Shown: positions 28,799-38,295 of the stretch, piece after piece
Position numbering within the stretch: the first letter of the stretch is position 1
Layout: the number at the start of each line of letters is the position of its first letter
From: a virus
IMG/VR virus record: IMGVR_UViG_3300010299_000005
Coordinates: 1-52,729 of that record
Strand: one strand, 5' to 3'
DNA length: 52,729 nucleotides
Translations under genes and position numbers: made by a program
The notes under the pieces: model-generated
What the model saw: only the letters and a program-made list of their open reading frames with translations
What the model was told of the DNA's origin: nothing
The model's database searches: none

Positions 28799-31636
28799 AT
28801 GAGAGATCCTGGATCATATAATATACCACAAACATATCTCTATACAAATGTAAGTGGTAATAGTGCTAATTGGAATAGTACTTATACTACTGTCGAGTCA
28901 AATAGTGCAACGTGGAGCGCGGGAAGTATACCACAAAATCTTTCATTTGATGAAGACTCTAACACCCTTTCTATAAGCTACGGAAACACAGTTAGCCTAT
29001 CTGCATTGAGTAGTAGTAATAGTGGAGATGTATTTGTAAATACTCTTGTTCGATCAAACAGTGCTAATTGGGATAGTGTATATACAAATGTTAACTCTAG
29101 TAGTGGTGATTGGAATTATCAAGGAAGTGATATAAAAGCATTAACTGCGAACTGGGAGAGTACATACACGATAATTAACAGCAGTAGTGCTAATTGGAAC
29201 GATGTTTACACAACAGTTTATGATACAAGTGGATCGTGGAACTATCAAGGCTCTGATGTAAAATCTCTTACTGCTAATTGGGATAATACATATACAACTG
29301 TTAACACAAACAGTGCTGCGTGGGGCGCGGGAGGTACACCACAGAATCTTTCATTTGATGAAAGTTCAAGTTTGCTTTCTATAAGCGATGGAAACACTGT
29401 TAGTTTATCTGCATTAAGTGGTAATGGACCTGCTGTTTTTGGTGACTATTTACCACTTTCGGGCGGCACATTGACTGGTGATTTAGAAATTCAAGGCGAT
29501 ATTACTGCTATTGATTCAATACAATTTACTTTGACAGCAGGTGTAGCTTCAGAACCAGGACTGTTGACATGGAATGCTGAAGAATCCACACTCAATTTAG
29601 GTATTAATGATAGCGTTACTTTGCAACTTGGTCAAGAGACATTGATTCAAGTTAAAAATACATCAGGTGAAATAATATATAATGGAATGCCAGTTTATGC
29701 TTCTGGTGCATCGGGAGGAGGCTCTGGTAACATTACTGTTAGTGCATATAGAGCGGGTGTAAATGATGTTAATGAGTTATATTTCTTAGGTGTTGCTACG
29801 CAAGATTTAGCTGATAATGATTTTGGCTTTATCACAACATTTGGTAAGGTTCGTGATGTTGTAGCGAGTCAAGTACAAGCAACAGATGATGTAGGTGCAT
29901 TGAGTGCGTGGCCAATTGGTACTATCTTGTACCCAAGTGCTACACAAGCAGGAAAATTTACATCTACACCACCAATAGCACCAAACAAAGATATACCAGC
30001 AGCAATGGTAATATCTGTAAATGGTAATAAACGTGGTTTCTTTGTTAGAGCTGAACATGGATATCATCTTGACGAATTGCATGATGTTGCAAATATAACA
30101 CCTGAAAACGACAATGTTCTAACATTTAATTCTTTATCAGGTGTGTGGTATCCAAAGGCTCTTGAAACAAATTACTTACCTCTATCAGGAGGTACACTAA
30201 CAGGAACACTTTCAACGACCGGAGAGGTTTACAGTCAGTCTGGCAATTCACAACAATGGAATTCAACATACACGAATGTTCAAACCAATAGCAGTAGTTG
30301 GAGTAGTGTATATTCATCTTTTAATACACAAAGTGCTGATAATACATCAGTTTATTCTACAGTTCAATCTAATTCTGCTGATACTTGGAATTATCAAGGT
30401 ACAGATGTAAAATCATTAACATCTAATTGGGAGAGTACATATACTACTGTTAACACAAGTAGTGCTCAGTGGGCAATTGATACATCAGTCGATACACAAT
30501 TAAGATCACTAACCTCTAATTGGGAGAACACTTATACATATTTTAGCGTACAAAGTGGTGACAATGCATCAGTTTACTCTACTGTTCAATCCAATAGTGC
30601 TAACTGGGATAGTACATATACAGAGTATTTAACACAGAGTGCTAATTATTATTCTACATATACAACAGTTTATGATACAAGTGGATCGTGGAATTATCAA
30701 GGAAGCGATATAAAATCATTAACCGCGAATTGGGAGAACACTTATACAACAGTTTATGATACAAGTGGATCATGGAATTATCAAGGCTCTGACGTAAAAT
30801 CATTAACCGCGAATTGGGAGAACACTTATACTGATTTCTCGGCTCAAAGCGCTAATAACACATCAGTATACACAACTGTTAATTCTAATAGTGCAACGTG
30901 GAGTGCTGGGGGAGGTGGCGGCGGATCTGGAGCAGATACTGCGGTAAGAGAACTGACAGCAAATTGGGAAAGCACATATACAACAGTCCAATCAGAAAGT
31001 GGTAACTGGGGCACAGGTGGTTCTCCTCAAACACTATCTTTCAACGACTCAAATGGAGTTTTATCTATTTCTAATGGTAATACTGTCAGTTTGTCCGCTC
31101 TAAGCTCAACACCCGTTGGATTATATAGAGATATATGGATTGGTGCAGGTGCAATGGTTCCAAGAACTACCAATGGTGCTGATCCTCAAACAGTAGAATT
31201 TGCTACAAATGGTGTAAATTTAGATGTTTTTGACTTTGATGCGGCGACAGAGGAAGGTGTTAATTTTTCTTTGGCAATGCCTGATGAGTGGGATTTAGGA
31301 ACAATAATGGTAAAATTTTATTGGACTGCTGCTAGTGGATCAGGATCTGTTGTATTTGGTATTAGAGCTAAAGCAAATTCTGATGATGATGCTATAGACT
31401 CTGCATATGGAACAGAACAGTTAGTAACAGACACTCTTATAACAGCGGACGATTCGCACATTTCATCTGCTTCGTCTGCATTGACAGTTGGTGGAACTCC
31501 TGCTCTTGGAGATTTAATAATTTTTGAAGTAACAAGAGAAGTAGGGGATGCAAGCGACACTCTTGGTGTTGATGCAAGATTGATTGGCGTATCTATACAA
31601 TATAAAGAACTAAATACTAATCCAGTAATATGGTAA
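28799..31636 (+). CDS. Repeat-rich tail fibre protein
   Basis: This 945-residue protein is built of short repeats of the type NSANW-N-S-T-Y-T-T-V and SGSWNYQGSDVKSLTANWE, common in shafts of marine T4-like tail fibres. YLPLSGGTLTG occurs twice (near 220 and 460), a tail-fibre hinge motif. A beta domain (about 300-420) and a C-terminal domain (about 775-945: YRDIWIGAGAMVPRTTNGA, DDDAIDSAYGTEQLV) follow, the latter likely at the fibre tip. The stop overlaps the next gene by 7 bases. It probably takes part in receptor contact. Confidence 0.88.
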   Translation: MRDPGSYNIPQTYLYTNVSGNSANWNSTYTTVESNSATWSAGSIPQNLSFDEDSNTLSISYGNTVSLSALSSSNSGDVFVNTLVRSNSANWDSVYTNVNSSSGDWNYQGSDIKALTANWESTYTIINSSSANWNDVYTTVYDTSGSWNYQGSDVKSLTANWDNTYTTVNTNSAAWGAGGTPQNLSFDESSSLLSISDGNTVSLSALSGNGPAVFGDYLPLSGGTLTGDLEIQGDITAIDSIQFTLTAGVASEPGLLTWNAEESTLNLGINDSVTLQLGQETLIQVKNTSGEIIYNGMPVYASGASGGGSGNITVSAYRAGVNDVNELYFLGVATQDLADNDFGFITTFGKVRDVVASQVQATDDVGALSAWPIGTILYPSATQAGKFTSTPPIAPNKDIPAAMVISVNGNKRGFFVRAEHGYHLDELHDVANITPENDNVLTFNSLSGVWYPKALETNYLPLSGGTLTGTLSTTGEVYSQSGNSQQWNSTYTNVQTNSSSWSSVYSSFNTQSADNTSVYSTVQSNSADTWNYQGTDVKSLTSNWESTYTTVNTSSAQWAIDTSVDTQLRSLTSNWENTYTYFSVQSGDNASVYSTVQSNSANWDSTYTEYLTQSANYYSTYTTVYDTSGSWNYQGSDIKSLTANWENTYTTVYDTSGSWNYQGSDVKSLTANWENTYTDFSAQSANNTSVYTTVNSNSATWSAGGGGGGSGADTAVRELTANWESTYTTVQSESGNWGTGGSPQTLSFNDSNGVLSISNGNTVSLSALSSTPVGLYRDIWIGAGAMVPRTTNGADPQTVEFATNGVNLDVFDFDAATEEGVNFSLAMPDEWDLGTIMVKFYWTAASGSGSVVFGIRAKANSDDDAIDSAYGTEQLVTDTLITADDSHISSASSALTVGGTPALGDLIIFEVTREVGDASDTLGVDARLIGVSIQYKELNTNPVIW
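30661..30828 (+). repeat. Two tandem 84-bp repeats in the fibre gene
   Basis: Each copy encodes 28 residues (TTVYDTSGSWNYQGSD...). The copies differ at only a few bases, indicating recent duplication. A related copy lies near 29215-29298. Confidence 0.85.
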
Positions 31637-34600
31637 TACTTCCAAATAGAAGAAAATCTTTTAGAGCTTCATCTACAGTTGAAGAAGAACCGGGAGATCC
31701 GTATTTCGATAACGTGGTCTTATTGCTGCATAATGACGAATCTAGCTTCTTAGATTCGTCTAGTTCTCCCGCAACAGTCACAGTCAATTCTGCAACATTT
31801 GATTCTAGCGTCAAAAAATGGGGAGCAGGCTCTCAATCAGCAAGAGCGAATAATAATATGCTCACTGTAACAGACGATGGAAGATTTGGTGTTACAACTG
31901 AGGATTGGACAGTGGAGTTATGGGTAGCTCCAGATTCAAGCAGCGGTTTTATCAATGGTCGAACGATTTTTTTATCGCAGTTTTTAAGAATAGGGGCTAG
32001 TGGAACGGATGATGTTCGGATTCAGATTTCTTTCAACGGTTTTGCAACAAGTACGGTTATAGGCACATCAGCTATAAACATGACGCTAGGCACATTTTAT
32101 TATGTGTCAGTAACTCGATCTGGCTCTAACTTCGAGTTCAGAATCAATGGCTCTCTTATTTCTTCGGCAACAATTGCCACTGCTCACGATGGTAGCGTTA
32201 GAGATGTAAATATAGGCGGAATCTATGGAAACATTAATTACTCACGCTCTTGGATTGATGATGTTCGTGTAACTGTGGGCGTAGCTAGGGATTGTACGAC
32301 TGTTCCAACGGCAGCATTCCCGAACTTCCGTGCCAACACATCTTTGCTCGTCCATGCTGATGACGCCGACGGTGCTACTTCCATTGTGGATTCCAGTTTT
32401 TGGAACCACACCATCACGGCGAATGGTAATGCAAAAATTCGCAACAAACCAAATTTTCCGACATCACTTTACCTTGATAATGGAGGCTCACTACAAATTC
32501 CTCATTCTTCGGAGTTTGATTTTGGAACTGGGGATTTTACCATTGAGTTTTGGTATGCTTTCCAGACTTTTCAATCAAACCAGACTATTTATGACAAGGG
32601 CTACGTAGGTGCGGGCGGAATAGTGATACAAAGCTACAGCGCCACTTCTCAATTTCGGACATACCTGAATGGAACCATGGTGGTGGCAACATGGACAAAT
32701 CCAACGAACAATGATTTGTGCCATCACGTCGTGACAAGAAAAGGAGAGACTGTCCTGATGTACAGGGACGGTCAATTAGTCGGGTCAGGGACATCGTCGG
32801 CATCACTCAGTAACTCAGATGATCTCTACATCGGAAAATACGGAGCAGCAAATTTGTATCCCGTTGTAGGACTTGTCGATGACGTGAGGATCACCAAGAA
32901 TGTCGCAAGATACACTTCATCGCATCCACCTGAAACCGAAACGTTGCCAGAAGATTCTGGTGATCCTTATTGGGACGATACAGTTCTTTTGCTGAAAATG
33001 GAGGGGGAAGACGGAGAATCCACTTTTACGGACTCATCGTCATTTGGTCATGTAGTAAGCACATCTGGCACACCACAAACCTCAACAGATCAAGCTAAAT
33101 TTGGAAACACCTCTTTGTCTGTAAATGGCTCTTCTTATTTGAGCATCGCAGACGATCCAGATTTGGAACTTGGTAATGGAGATTTTACTATAGAGTGCTG
33201 GTGCTACTCCACAAGCTCAAATTCGAGAACAATACTCTCCAGATGGACGAGTGGAAGTCTTAGCTGGTTTTTGGGGATTGGTCCCAGTTTAGGATTTTAT
33301 TACAACACTGGGTCAGCCATATATGCCATTCCCCTTACCACATGGCCAAAACTCAACGAATGGTTCAAAATCGCAGTCGTGCGGCAGGGCGCTTGGGTCG
33401 CTATGTTTATTGACGGTGAGATAGTCTCGAAACCCTATTACATGGGTACGGCGATCATAAACAACGGCACAGGACCTATTACTATAGGTGATGATGCTAA
33501 TTCTAATGCAGGATTTTACGGGTACATTGACGAAGTTCGCATTACTAAAGCGGCTCGTTATAATTTTGCTACATACGATATTCCTGCAACCAGACATCCT
33601 GTCGGGGTATCTGATCCAGAATGGTCAAACACCGCACTTCTGATTCAAGCAACAGGAGATGAAGGAGACACCGAAATAGTAGATAGCTCTTCGCACTCTC
33701 ATACTGTCACGGAAGACGGAAGTCTCCGCATCATTCGAAACCACAAGTTTGATGGTGCGATGCAGTTTGATTCTGTGAACGGGAATTTTTCAATTCCAGA
33801 CTCTCCAGCTTTTGATGTTGCGGACGAAGATTTCACTTTGGAGTTTTTCTTTCGCCCAGTTCATGTTCTGAGTGTTCAGGTTTTGTGTGTACAAAGAAAC
33901 TCAAATGCTGAGTATTCCCCGTTTCTGATTTTCCTTAATGGGTCGGTACTTTACACTTACTTTTCCGTTACTGGATCAGCATGGCTCTCTCCCATTTCTA
34001 TTGGAGGATTCACAGCTAACACAGAACATCACTATGCCCTAGTTCGTAGCGGTAGTTCTTTAAAAGTTTATATCGACGGTGTACAGACTGGCGTCACAAT
34101 CACAACGTCTGACCCTCTGTATAACGCAAGCTCTCCTGTCTACATCGGGTCCGACAACGGTTATGGTCGGTTCGGTGGCTACATGGATGAGATTCGACTT
34201 GTAAAAGGAGTAGCTGTTTACACTGAAGATTTTACACCTCCTGAATCGCCATTTGCAAAGGTAGAGATAGAGACAGATCCTTATTTTGGCGATGTGGTGT
34301 TGCTGCTCCATTGTGATGGAGACGATGAATCCACAACGTTTATTGATTCAAGCAGTTCTAGCCACACGATTACAGCTTACGGGGCCGAAGTAGATACCGC
34401 CGACAAAAAGTTCGGGACTGGCTCGGCTTTGCTTAATGGCGGCACAGATCGACTTCAAATCACTGATTCAACCGATTTCGATATTGGACTGAGTGCCGAA
34501 CCTTGGACATTTGAATGCTGGTTAAACCCTGCCAACATGTCTGGGCAGAAAGTTTTGTTTTCGAGGGGAGGGGGAACCAGCGGATGGAATGCGGTCAACG

Positions 34601-34953
34601 GCTGGATGTATGCATTTTTTCTTTTTAACGGTACCTTGTATTTTCAATACTGGAACGGCTCCACGTTCAGTTCTGGCTCTGCCTCCAGCGGTATGTCTGC
34701 GGGTACTTGGTATTATGTGGCTCTCGTCAGTGATGGCGCAAGCATCAAATGTTACATTGATGGCTCGCTGAAGTTTACCATTAATGCTGCGACCATTGTG
34801 AAACCGTCTGCGACGAATTTGACTGCGGTCGGTGGCGCTGCGAATGCCCAAGCTAACTCATCCGTCAACGGGCAGATGGATGATATACGGTTAACTAAAG
34901 GCATTGCTCGCGATGTAACCGCTGTTCCTACATCACCATTTCTCAATTATTAA
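31630..34953 (+). CDS. Adhesin with five LamG/concanavalin-like domains
   Basis: This 1107-residue protein holds five similar jelly-roll units starting near residues 23, 236, 444, 662 and 882. Each has (D)P-Y/E-x-x-x-V-L-L, an FxDSSS segment, W-T-x-E-x-W in the middle and a closing DDVRxTxGVAR-like motif. These match Laminin_G_3/concanavalin-like domains, which bind glycans. The DNA is visibly more GC-rich than neighbouring genes, suggesting acquisition or exchange. It lies just after a tail fibre gene and before a fibre-assembly type gene, so it is likely a host-recognition fibre. Confidence 0.88.
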   Translation: MVILPNRRKSFRASSTVEEEPGDPYFDNVVLLLHNDESSFLDSSSSPATVTVNSATFDSSVKKWGAGSQSARANNNMLTVTDDGRFGVTTEDWTVELWVAPDSSSGFINGRTIFLSQFLRIGASGTDDVRIQISFNGFATSTVIGTSAINMTLGTFYYVSVTRSGSNFEFRINGSLISSATIATAHDGSVRDVNIGGIYGNINYSRSWIDDVRVTVGVARDCTTVPTAAFPNFRANTSLLVHADDADGATSIVDSSFWNHTITANGNAKIRNKPNFPTSLYLDNGGSLQIPHSSEFDFGTGDFTIEFWYAFQTFQSNQTIYDKGYVGAGGIVIQSYSATSQFRTYLNGTMVVATWTNPTNNDLCHHVVTRKGETVLMYRDGQLVGSGTSSASLSNSDDLYIGKYGAANLYPVVGLVDDVRITKNVARYTSSHPPETETLPEDSGDPYWDDTVLLLKMEGEDGESTFTDSSSFGHVVSTSGTPQTSTDQAKFGNTSLSVNGSSYLSIADDPDLELGNGDFTIECWCYSTSSNSRTILSRWTSGSLSWFLGIGPSLGFYYNTGSAIYAIPLTTWPKLNEWFKIAVVRQGAWVAMFIDGEIVSKPYYMGTAIINNGTGPITIGDDANSNAGFYGYIDEVRITKAARYNFATYDIPATRHPVGVSDPEWSNTALLIQATGDEGDTEIVDSSSHSHTVTEDGSLRIIRNHKFDGAMQFDSVNGNFSIPDSPAFDVADEDFTLEFFFRPVHVLSVQVLCVQRNSNAEYSPFLIFLNGSVLYTYFSVTGSAWLSPISIGGFTANTEHHYALVRSGSSLKVYIDGVQTGVTITTSDPLYNASSPVYIGSDNGYGRFGGYMDEIRLVKGVAVYTEDFTPPESPFAKVEIETDPYFGDVVLLLHCDGDDESTTFIDSSSSSHTITAYGAEVDTADKKFGTGSALLNGGTDRLQITDSTDFDIGLSAEPWTFECWLNPANMSGQKVLFSRGGGTSGWNAVNGWMYAFFLFNGTLYFQYWNGSTFSSGSASSGMSAGTWYYVALVSDGASIKCYIDGSLKFTINAATIVKPSATNLTAVGGAANAQANSSVNGQMDDIRLTKGIARDVTAVPTSPFLNY

Positions 34954-34957
34954 TTTT

Positions 34958-34965
34958 TATAAATA
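34958..34965 (+). promoter_or_regulatory. Late promoter motif TATAAATA before 34971
   Basis: An exact copy of the T4 late core, 5 bases from the ATG at 34971. Confidence 0.65.
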
Positions 34966-34970
34966 AATCT

Positions 34971-35486
34971 ATGACCATATTAACATTCAATGAACTCGTT
35001 CGAAAAGAAAATGATCAAGCTGTAATAGACAAACTTCTTAGAAAGGGATGGTCTGTGAGAGAAGATCCTCCAAAAGTCGAGCATCCACCTATTCCAGACT
35101 ACGATCCAGATACCCAAACTGTGATTTATGACATGGAGACAAATACATATCAGATCGAAGATTTACCACAAGAAACGATAGATGAAATTGCTGCTCAAAA
35201 AGCTGAAAAAGCTAAAATCGACAATTTTAATTCGAAAATAAACGAAGGCTTCTTGGTGGAACCAGAAAACTTCGTTTTAAAACTAGAAGATGCAGACCGA
35301 TTTGCGTTTACCCAAATGCTTGCTCTAGTCAAAGAAGCTTTGGACTTGGGGTTGATAGACAACACTACAATTCAGACTATTGCAGACAAAGATGGCGCGA
35401 TACATGAAATTGCTACTTTGAGATTCAGACAAATTATGGTTCAATATGGAATGTATTACAAATCTTTGTGGGATTCTTTAAATTAA
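34971..35486 (+). CDS. Tail-fibre associated protein (DUF4376-like end)
   Basis: This 171-residue protein has a proline-rich N-terminal part (PPKVEHPPIPDYDPD) and an alpha-helical C-terminal part ending FAFTQMLALVKEALDLGLIDN, TIADKDG and TLRFRQIMVQYGMYY. The latter follows the pattern of DUF4376 and other small proteins encoded after phage tail fibres, often thought to help fibre folding. Position after the adhesin supports such a role. Confidence 0.72.
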   Translation: MTILTFNELVRKENDQAVIDKLLRKGWSVREDPPKVEHPPIPDYDPDTQTVIYDMETNTYQIEDLPQETIDEIAAQKAEKAKIDNFNSKINEGFLVEPENFVLKLEDADRFAFTQMLALVKEALDLGLIDNTTIQTIADKDGAIHEIATLRFRQIMVQYGMYYKSLWDSLN

Positions 35487-35487
35487 A

Positions 35488-35733
35488 ATGACAGATACAA
35501 TATTAAAAATACTATCTCTGATAATGCAAAAGTATGGACTCTGGGCAGTTACTGCTCTGCTATTGCTTGCTGCTTGTGCTTTTATGTATGTTGATTTGAG
35601 AGAGGCAAGAAAAGAAAATCACGATCTTCAGTTACAACAATTATACTGGATGCAGTCCACTAATTTTACATTGAATCAAATGCTTGAAGAACAGAAAAAA
35701 GCATTTACTATGACGCCATACCGACAAAATTAA
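35488..35733 (+). CDS. Small membrane protein
   Basis: This 81-residue product has one membrane segment (about residues 17-35, LWAVTALLLLAACAFMYV) and a charged coiled-coil tail. It could be a holin- or spanin-like accessory. It follows the previous gene by one base. Its end overlaps the convergent gene at 35708 by 26 bases. Confidence 0.65.
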   Translation: MTDTILKILSLIMQKYGLWAVTALLLLAACAFMYVDLREARKENHDLQLQQLYWMQSTNFTLNQMLEEQKKAFTMTPYRQN

Positions 35734-36076
35734 TTGCAAGCATAGTGTCTGTATCTTCTTTATCTGTAAAGCACTGTGATACATCAACTATATATTGATT
35801 AGCAACAGCAATTTTACCGTGTGTCCACGCAGGCATTGTCTGTGTATTTTCTAGTGATTTTAATATTTCTTCTGCACGAGCAATAATTGATTTTAATCCG
35901 CCGCGCGCTATATCAATTTCATCTTGTTCATGATCTTCATCGACTTCTTCACAATTCTCATCTGGAACAGGTGATGTACTAAGCGGCATGCCTGACTCTT
36001 GATCAGCTTTCATTGTTATAGAATCTTGACTAACATAATTCTCCCAAATTTTTTCTAGTTCACCTGAATACTTCAT
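35708..36076 (-). CDS. Small conserved T4-like phage protein
   Basis: This 122-residue acidic protein ends with ARAEEILKSL, then MPAWTHGKIAVANQYIVDV. This resembles the (L)xxWVQSKIxxAxDYIxxV helix pattern of small proteins in cyanophages and pelagiphages, whose role I cannot name. It has its own late motif (36082-36089). Confidence 0.65.
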   Translation of the reverse strand: MKYSGELEKIWENYVSQDSITMKADQESGMPLSTSPVPDENCEEVDEDHEQDEIDIARGGLKSIIARAEEILKSLENTQTMPAWTHGKIAVANQYIVDVSQCFTDKEDTDTMLAINFVGMAS

Positions 36077-36081
36077 ATGTT

Positions 36082-36089
36082 TATTTATT
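36082..36089 (-). promoter_or_regulatory. Late promoter motif AATAAATA before 35708-36076
   Basis: The octamer is 5 bases from the ATG at 36076 and overlaps the stop codon of the next gene upstream. Confidence 0.6.
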
Positions 36090-38295
36090 CGACAACATCT
36101 TCAATTCCGCATATTGCACTTGCATCAATAGATCCATAGATATCACCATACGGTGGCGCATATTGGTTGGATATTGGACCAAATAGACCTAAGCCATCAG
36201 CAAGTGCATTAGCTAGCAAAATATGCATTGTGCCAGTATTGCTTGTCCATAGTGTGTGGCTTGATAGAGTACGAATTAATGTATTGTTGTTATCAGACCA
36301 GTTTATAATCCCGTCCAAATATTCCTCTTGTCTATTATCTAAATATTCGTAAAATTTATAATATTGATCAAAGTAAATTGGGTCAAAATTGTTTGGCAAT
36401 ACTAACCCCCATCCCCAATAATCATTATATGCACTTAGTGGGTATGTGAGGTTTTCGCTATCAATAAAATTAATATTTGCTGAACTTAATATATCAGTAT
36501 TAATTAATTTGTAGGTATCGCTAAAACGCTCATATGCTACGATATTACCTGCACTGCTACCAGCTGTAAGTATCGTAGTTAATACATCAAGCTCATCACC
36601 CTTATTAATGCCATATATATTACTGTGTATATATCCTTTTGAGTCAAAGCTGAGATTAAACTCGTTTTGTTTACCCCAAAGTTTGCTCTGCTTTATACTC
36701 AATATATCCATTAAGCGTGCTAAATCTGCAGGAACAGAGAAATTATAACGCTCAAATTGCTTTGAAAATGCTTGTAGTAATTGAATATGGCTATATAATG
36801 CTTGTATATTACAGCTGTCAATATTTTGTGTATTGTCGACAAAATTATTAATTTTTGATTGTATTCGCTTGCCGATAGAATCGGTTGAAGCAGATACATT
36901 TCCTACTATTGTGCCAAGAAAGTCATCAAAGAATATATCTTTTGTTAAAAGATTTTCTTGAAATCTATAACTCTTGTATGTATTAGCCCAGTCAAAATTC
37001 TCTCCAATTTTTGCAATATCATTATCATTACGCAATACAGAAAACTCATTTGAAACTGCAGACAATGTTTGCTCTCCAAAGACAGAGCTTACAGCAGCCA
37101 CAACAGATAATCTCACACCAGTCTGTGGTACACTAAATGAACAGTACCCTTTATATATGCCCACATCTTCATTTGTAAAAATTTCAAAATTATTTACAAA
37201 GGCTGCGGAAATTACTGTCGAAGTAGATGAGTCAATAGCGCTTAATTGTATTGTGTTCGCAGAAAGAGTTCCTATATTACACAGGCGTTTAAGATTAAAA
37301 CAAAACTTACATGGTGCATCATATTCATCTATTATATTAACAACAAACGGAATGCGTGTATTAACAAACTGTATAGGATTAATTTGCATACTACTTAATC
37401 CAGTACTTGTTATACTTAAACCGGCTGGTGGTGATGCCGTTGTTGTGCAGTAAAAAGTTTGTGCATTTGTTGAATGTACAGAGCGTTGTGAATCTAAATA
37501 TTCAATGTCTATATTGTCATTATCATAAAAGTGTGCGTTGTTAAAAAAAGCAAAAATAGCGGTAGGATTTGTTTGAGTAGGTATATCATCTTTAAAAGAA
37601 CACGTTGCTCTACCAGACGTACCGACAAAAATTGCGCCCTCATCGCTCTCCTGACATAAGTTTATCTCACTATTTGTTAAGCGAGCAAATAAAGTTACGT
37701 TGTCTGTTAGAATTTTATCTGCCGCAACAAATTCTTCTAAACCCGTTCTTGTATTATATTGTAATTGAAAAAATTGACTATACTTTGATAAGTGTCCGTA
37801 TTTTTGCTTATCATACTCTTCTTGTGTAATAAATGGTGCATTATTACCACTAACAGATAATTGAATAGTGTATCCGTTGGCACTAAGTGCGCTGTATGTT
37901 TGCCATGAATTATATCTATATACATCAAATACATTTCTCGCTACAACAGATGTATTGAACTTTAAGTTCGTAGCAGACAATACTATGCTATCACTAATAT
38001 AGTCATATACATTTATGAAGAGGTGTGATGAATTTAAATATGATTTACCTTCACCATCATACAAATACATTGTTACTTTATATCTGCCAGGTAATTTGTA
38101 ATAGTGTGTTGCAGTTACTGCGGTTGATGTTGTACCGTCTCCAAAATCCCAAGAAATGCGATCGTTAGAATATATAGAATTATCTATACGTGGCCTAAAT
38201 GTAAAGGGGCTTATTTCTAATGAATAACCAGACGTCGCAACAACGTTTGCGAAGTTTAGAGAATCAAAATATGTATAATCATACTGTACACTCAT
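36085..38295 (-). CDS. PKD-domain baseplate-associated structural protein
   Basis: This 736-residue protein has an Ig-like PKD domain at about residues 20-115: ISWDFGDGTTSTAVTATHYY then LPGRYKVTMYL. The rest is beta-rich with a helical segment near 460-560. The C-terminus (about 640-736) holds FYEYLDNRQEEYLDGI. The gene overlaps the gp6-like gene by 4 bases, so it is likely made with baseplate wedge parts. T4 gp7/gp8/gp10 occupy similar positions, but I cannot match it to one of them. The PKD domain may bind carbohydrate or other structural proteins. Confidence 0.8.
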   Translation of the reverse strand: MSVQYDYTYFDSLNFANVVATSGYSLEISPFTFRPRIDNSIYSNDRISWDFGDGTTSTAVTATHYYKLPGRYKVTMYLYDGEGKSYLNSSHLFINVYDYISDSIVLSATNLKFNTSVVARNVFDVYRYNSWQTYSALSANGYTIQLSVSGNNAPFITQEEYDKQKYGHLSKYSQFFQLQYNTRTGLEEFVAADKILTDNVTLFARLTNSEINLCQESDEGAIFVGTSGRATCSFKDDIPTQTNPTAIFAFFNNAHFYDNDNIDIEYLDSQRSVHSTNAQTFYCTTTASPPAGLSITSTGLSSMQINPIQFVNTRIPFVVNIIDEYDAPCKFCFNLKRLCNIGTLSANTIQLSAIDSSTSTVISAAFVNNFEIFTNEDVGIYKGYCSFSVPQTGVRLSVVAAVSSVFGEQTLSAVSNEFSVLRNDNDIAKIGENFDWANTYKSYRFQENLLTKDIFFDDFLGTIVGNVSASTDSIGKRIQSKINNFVDNTQNIDSCNIQALYSHIQLLQAFSKQFERYNFSVPADLARLMDILSIKQSKLWGKQNEFNLSFDSKGYIHSNIYGINKGDELDVLTTILTAGSSAGNIVAYERFSDTYKLINTDILSSANINFIDSENLTYPLSAYNDYWGWGLVLPNNFDPIYFDQYYKFYEYLDNRQEEYLDGIINWSDNNNTLIRTLSSHTLWTSNTGTMHILLANALADGLGLFGPISNQYAPPYGDIYGSIDASAICGIEDVVE

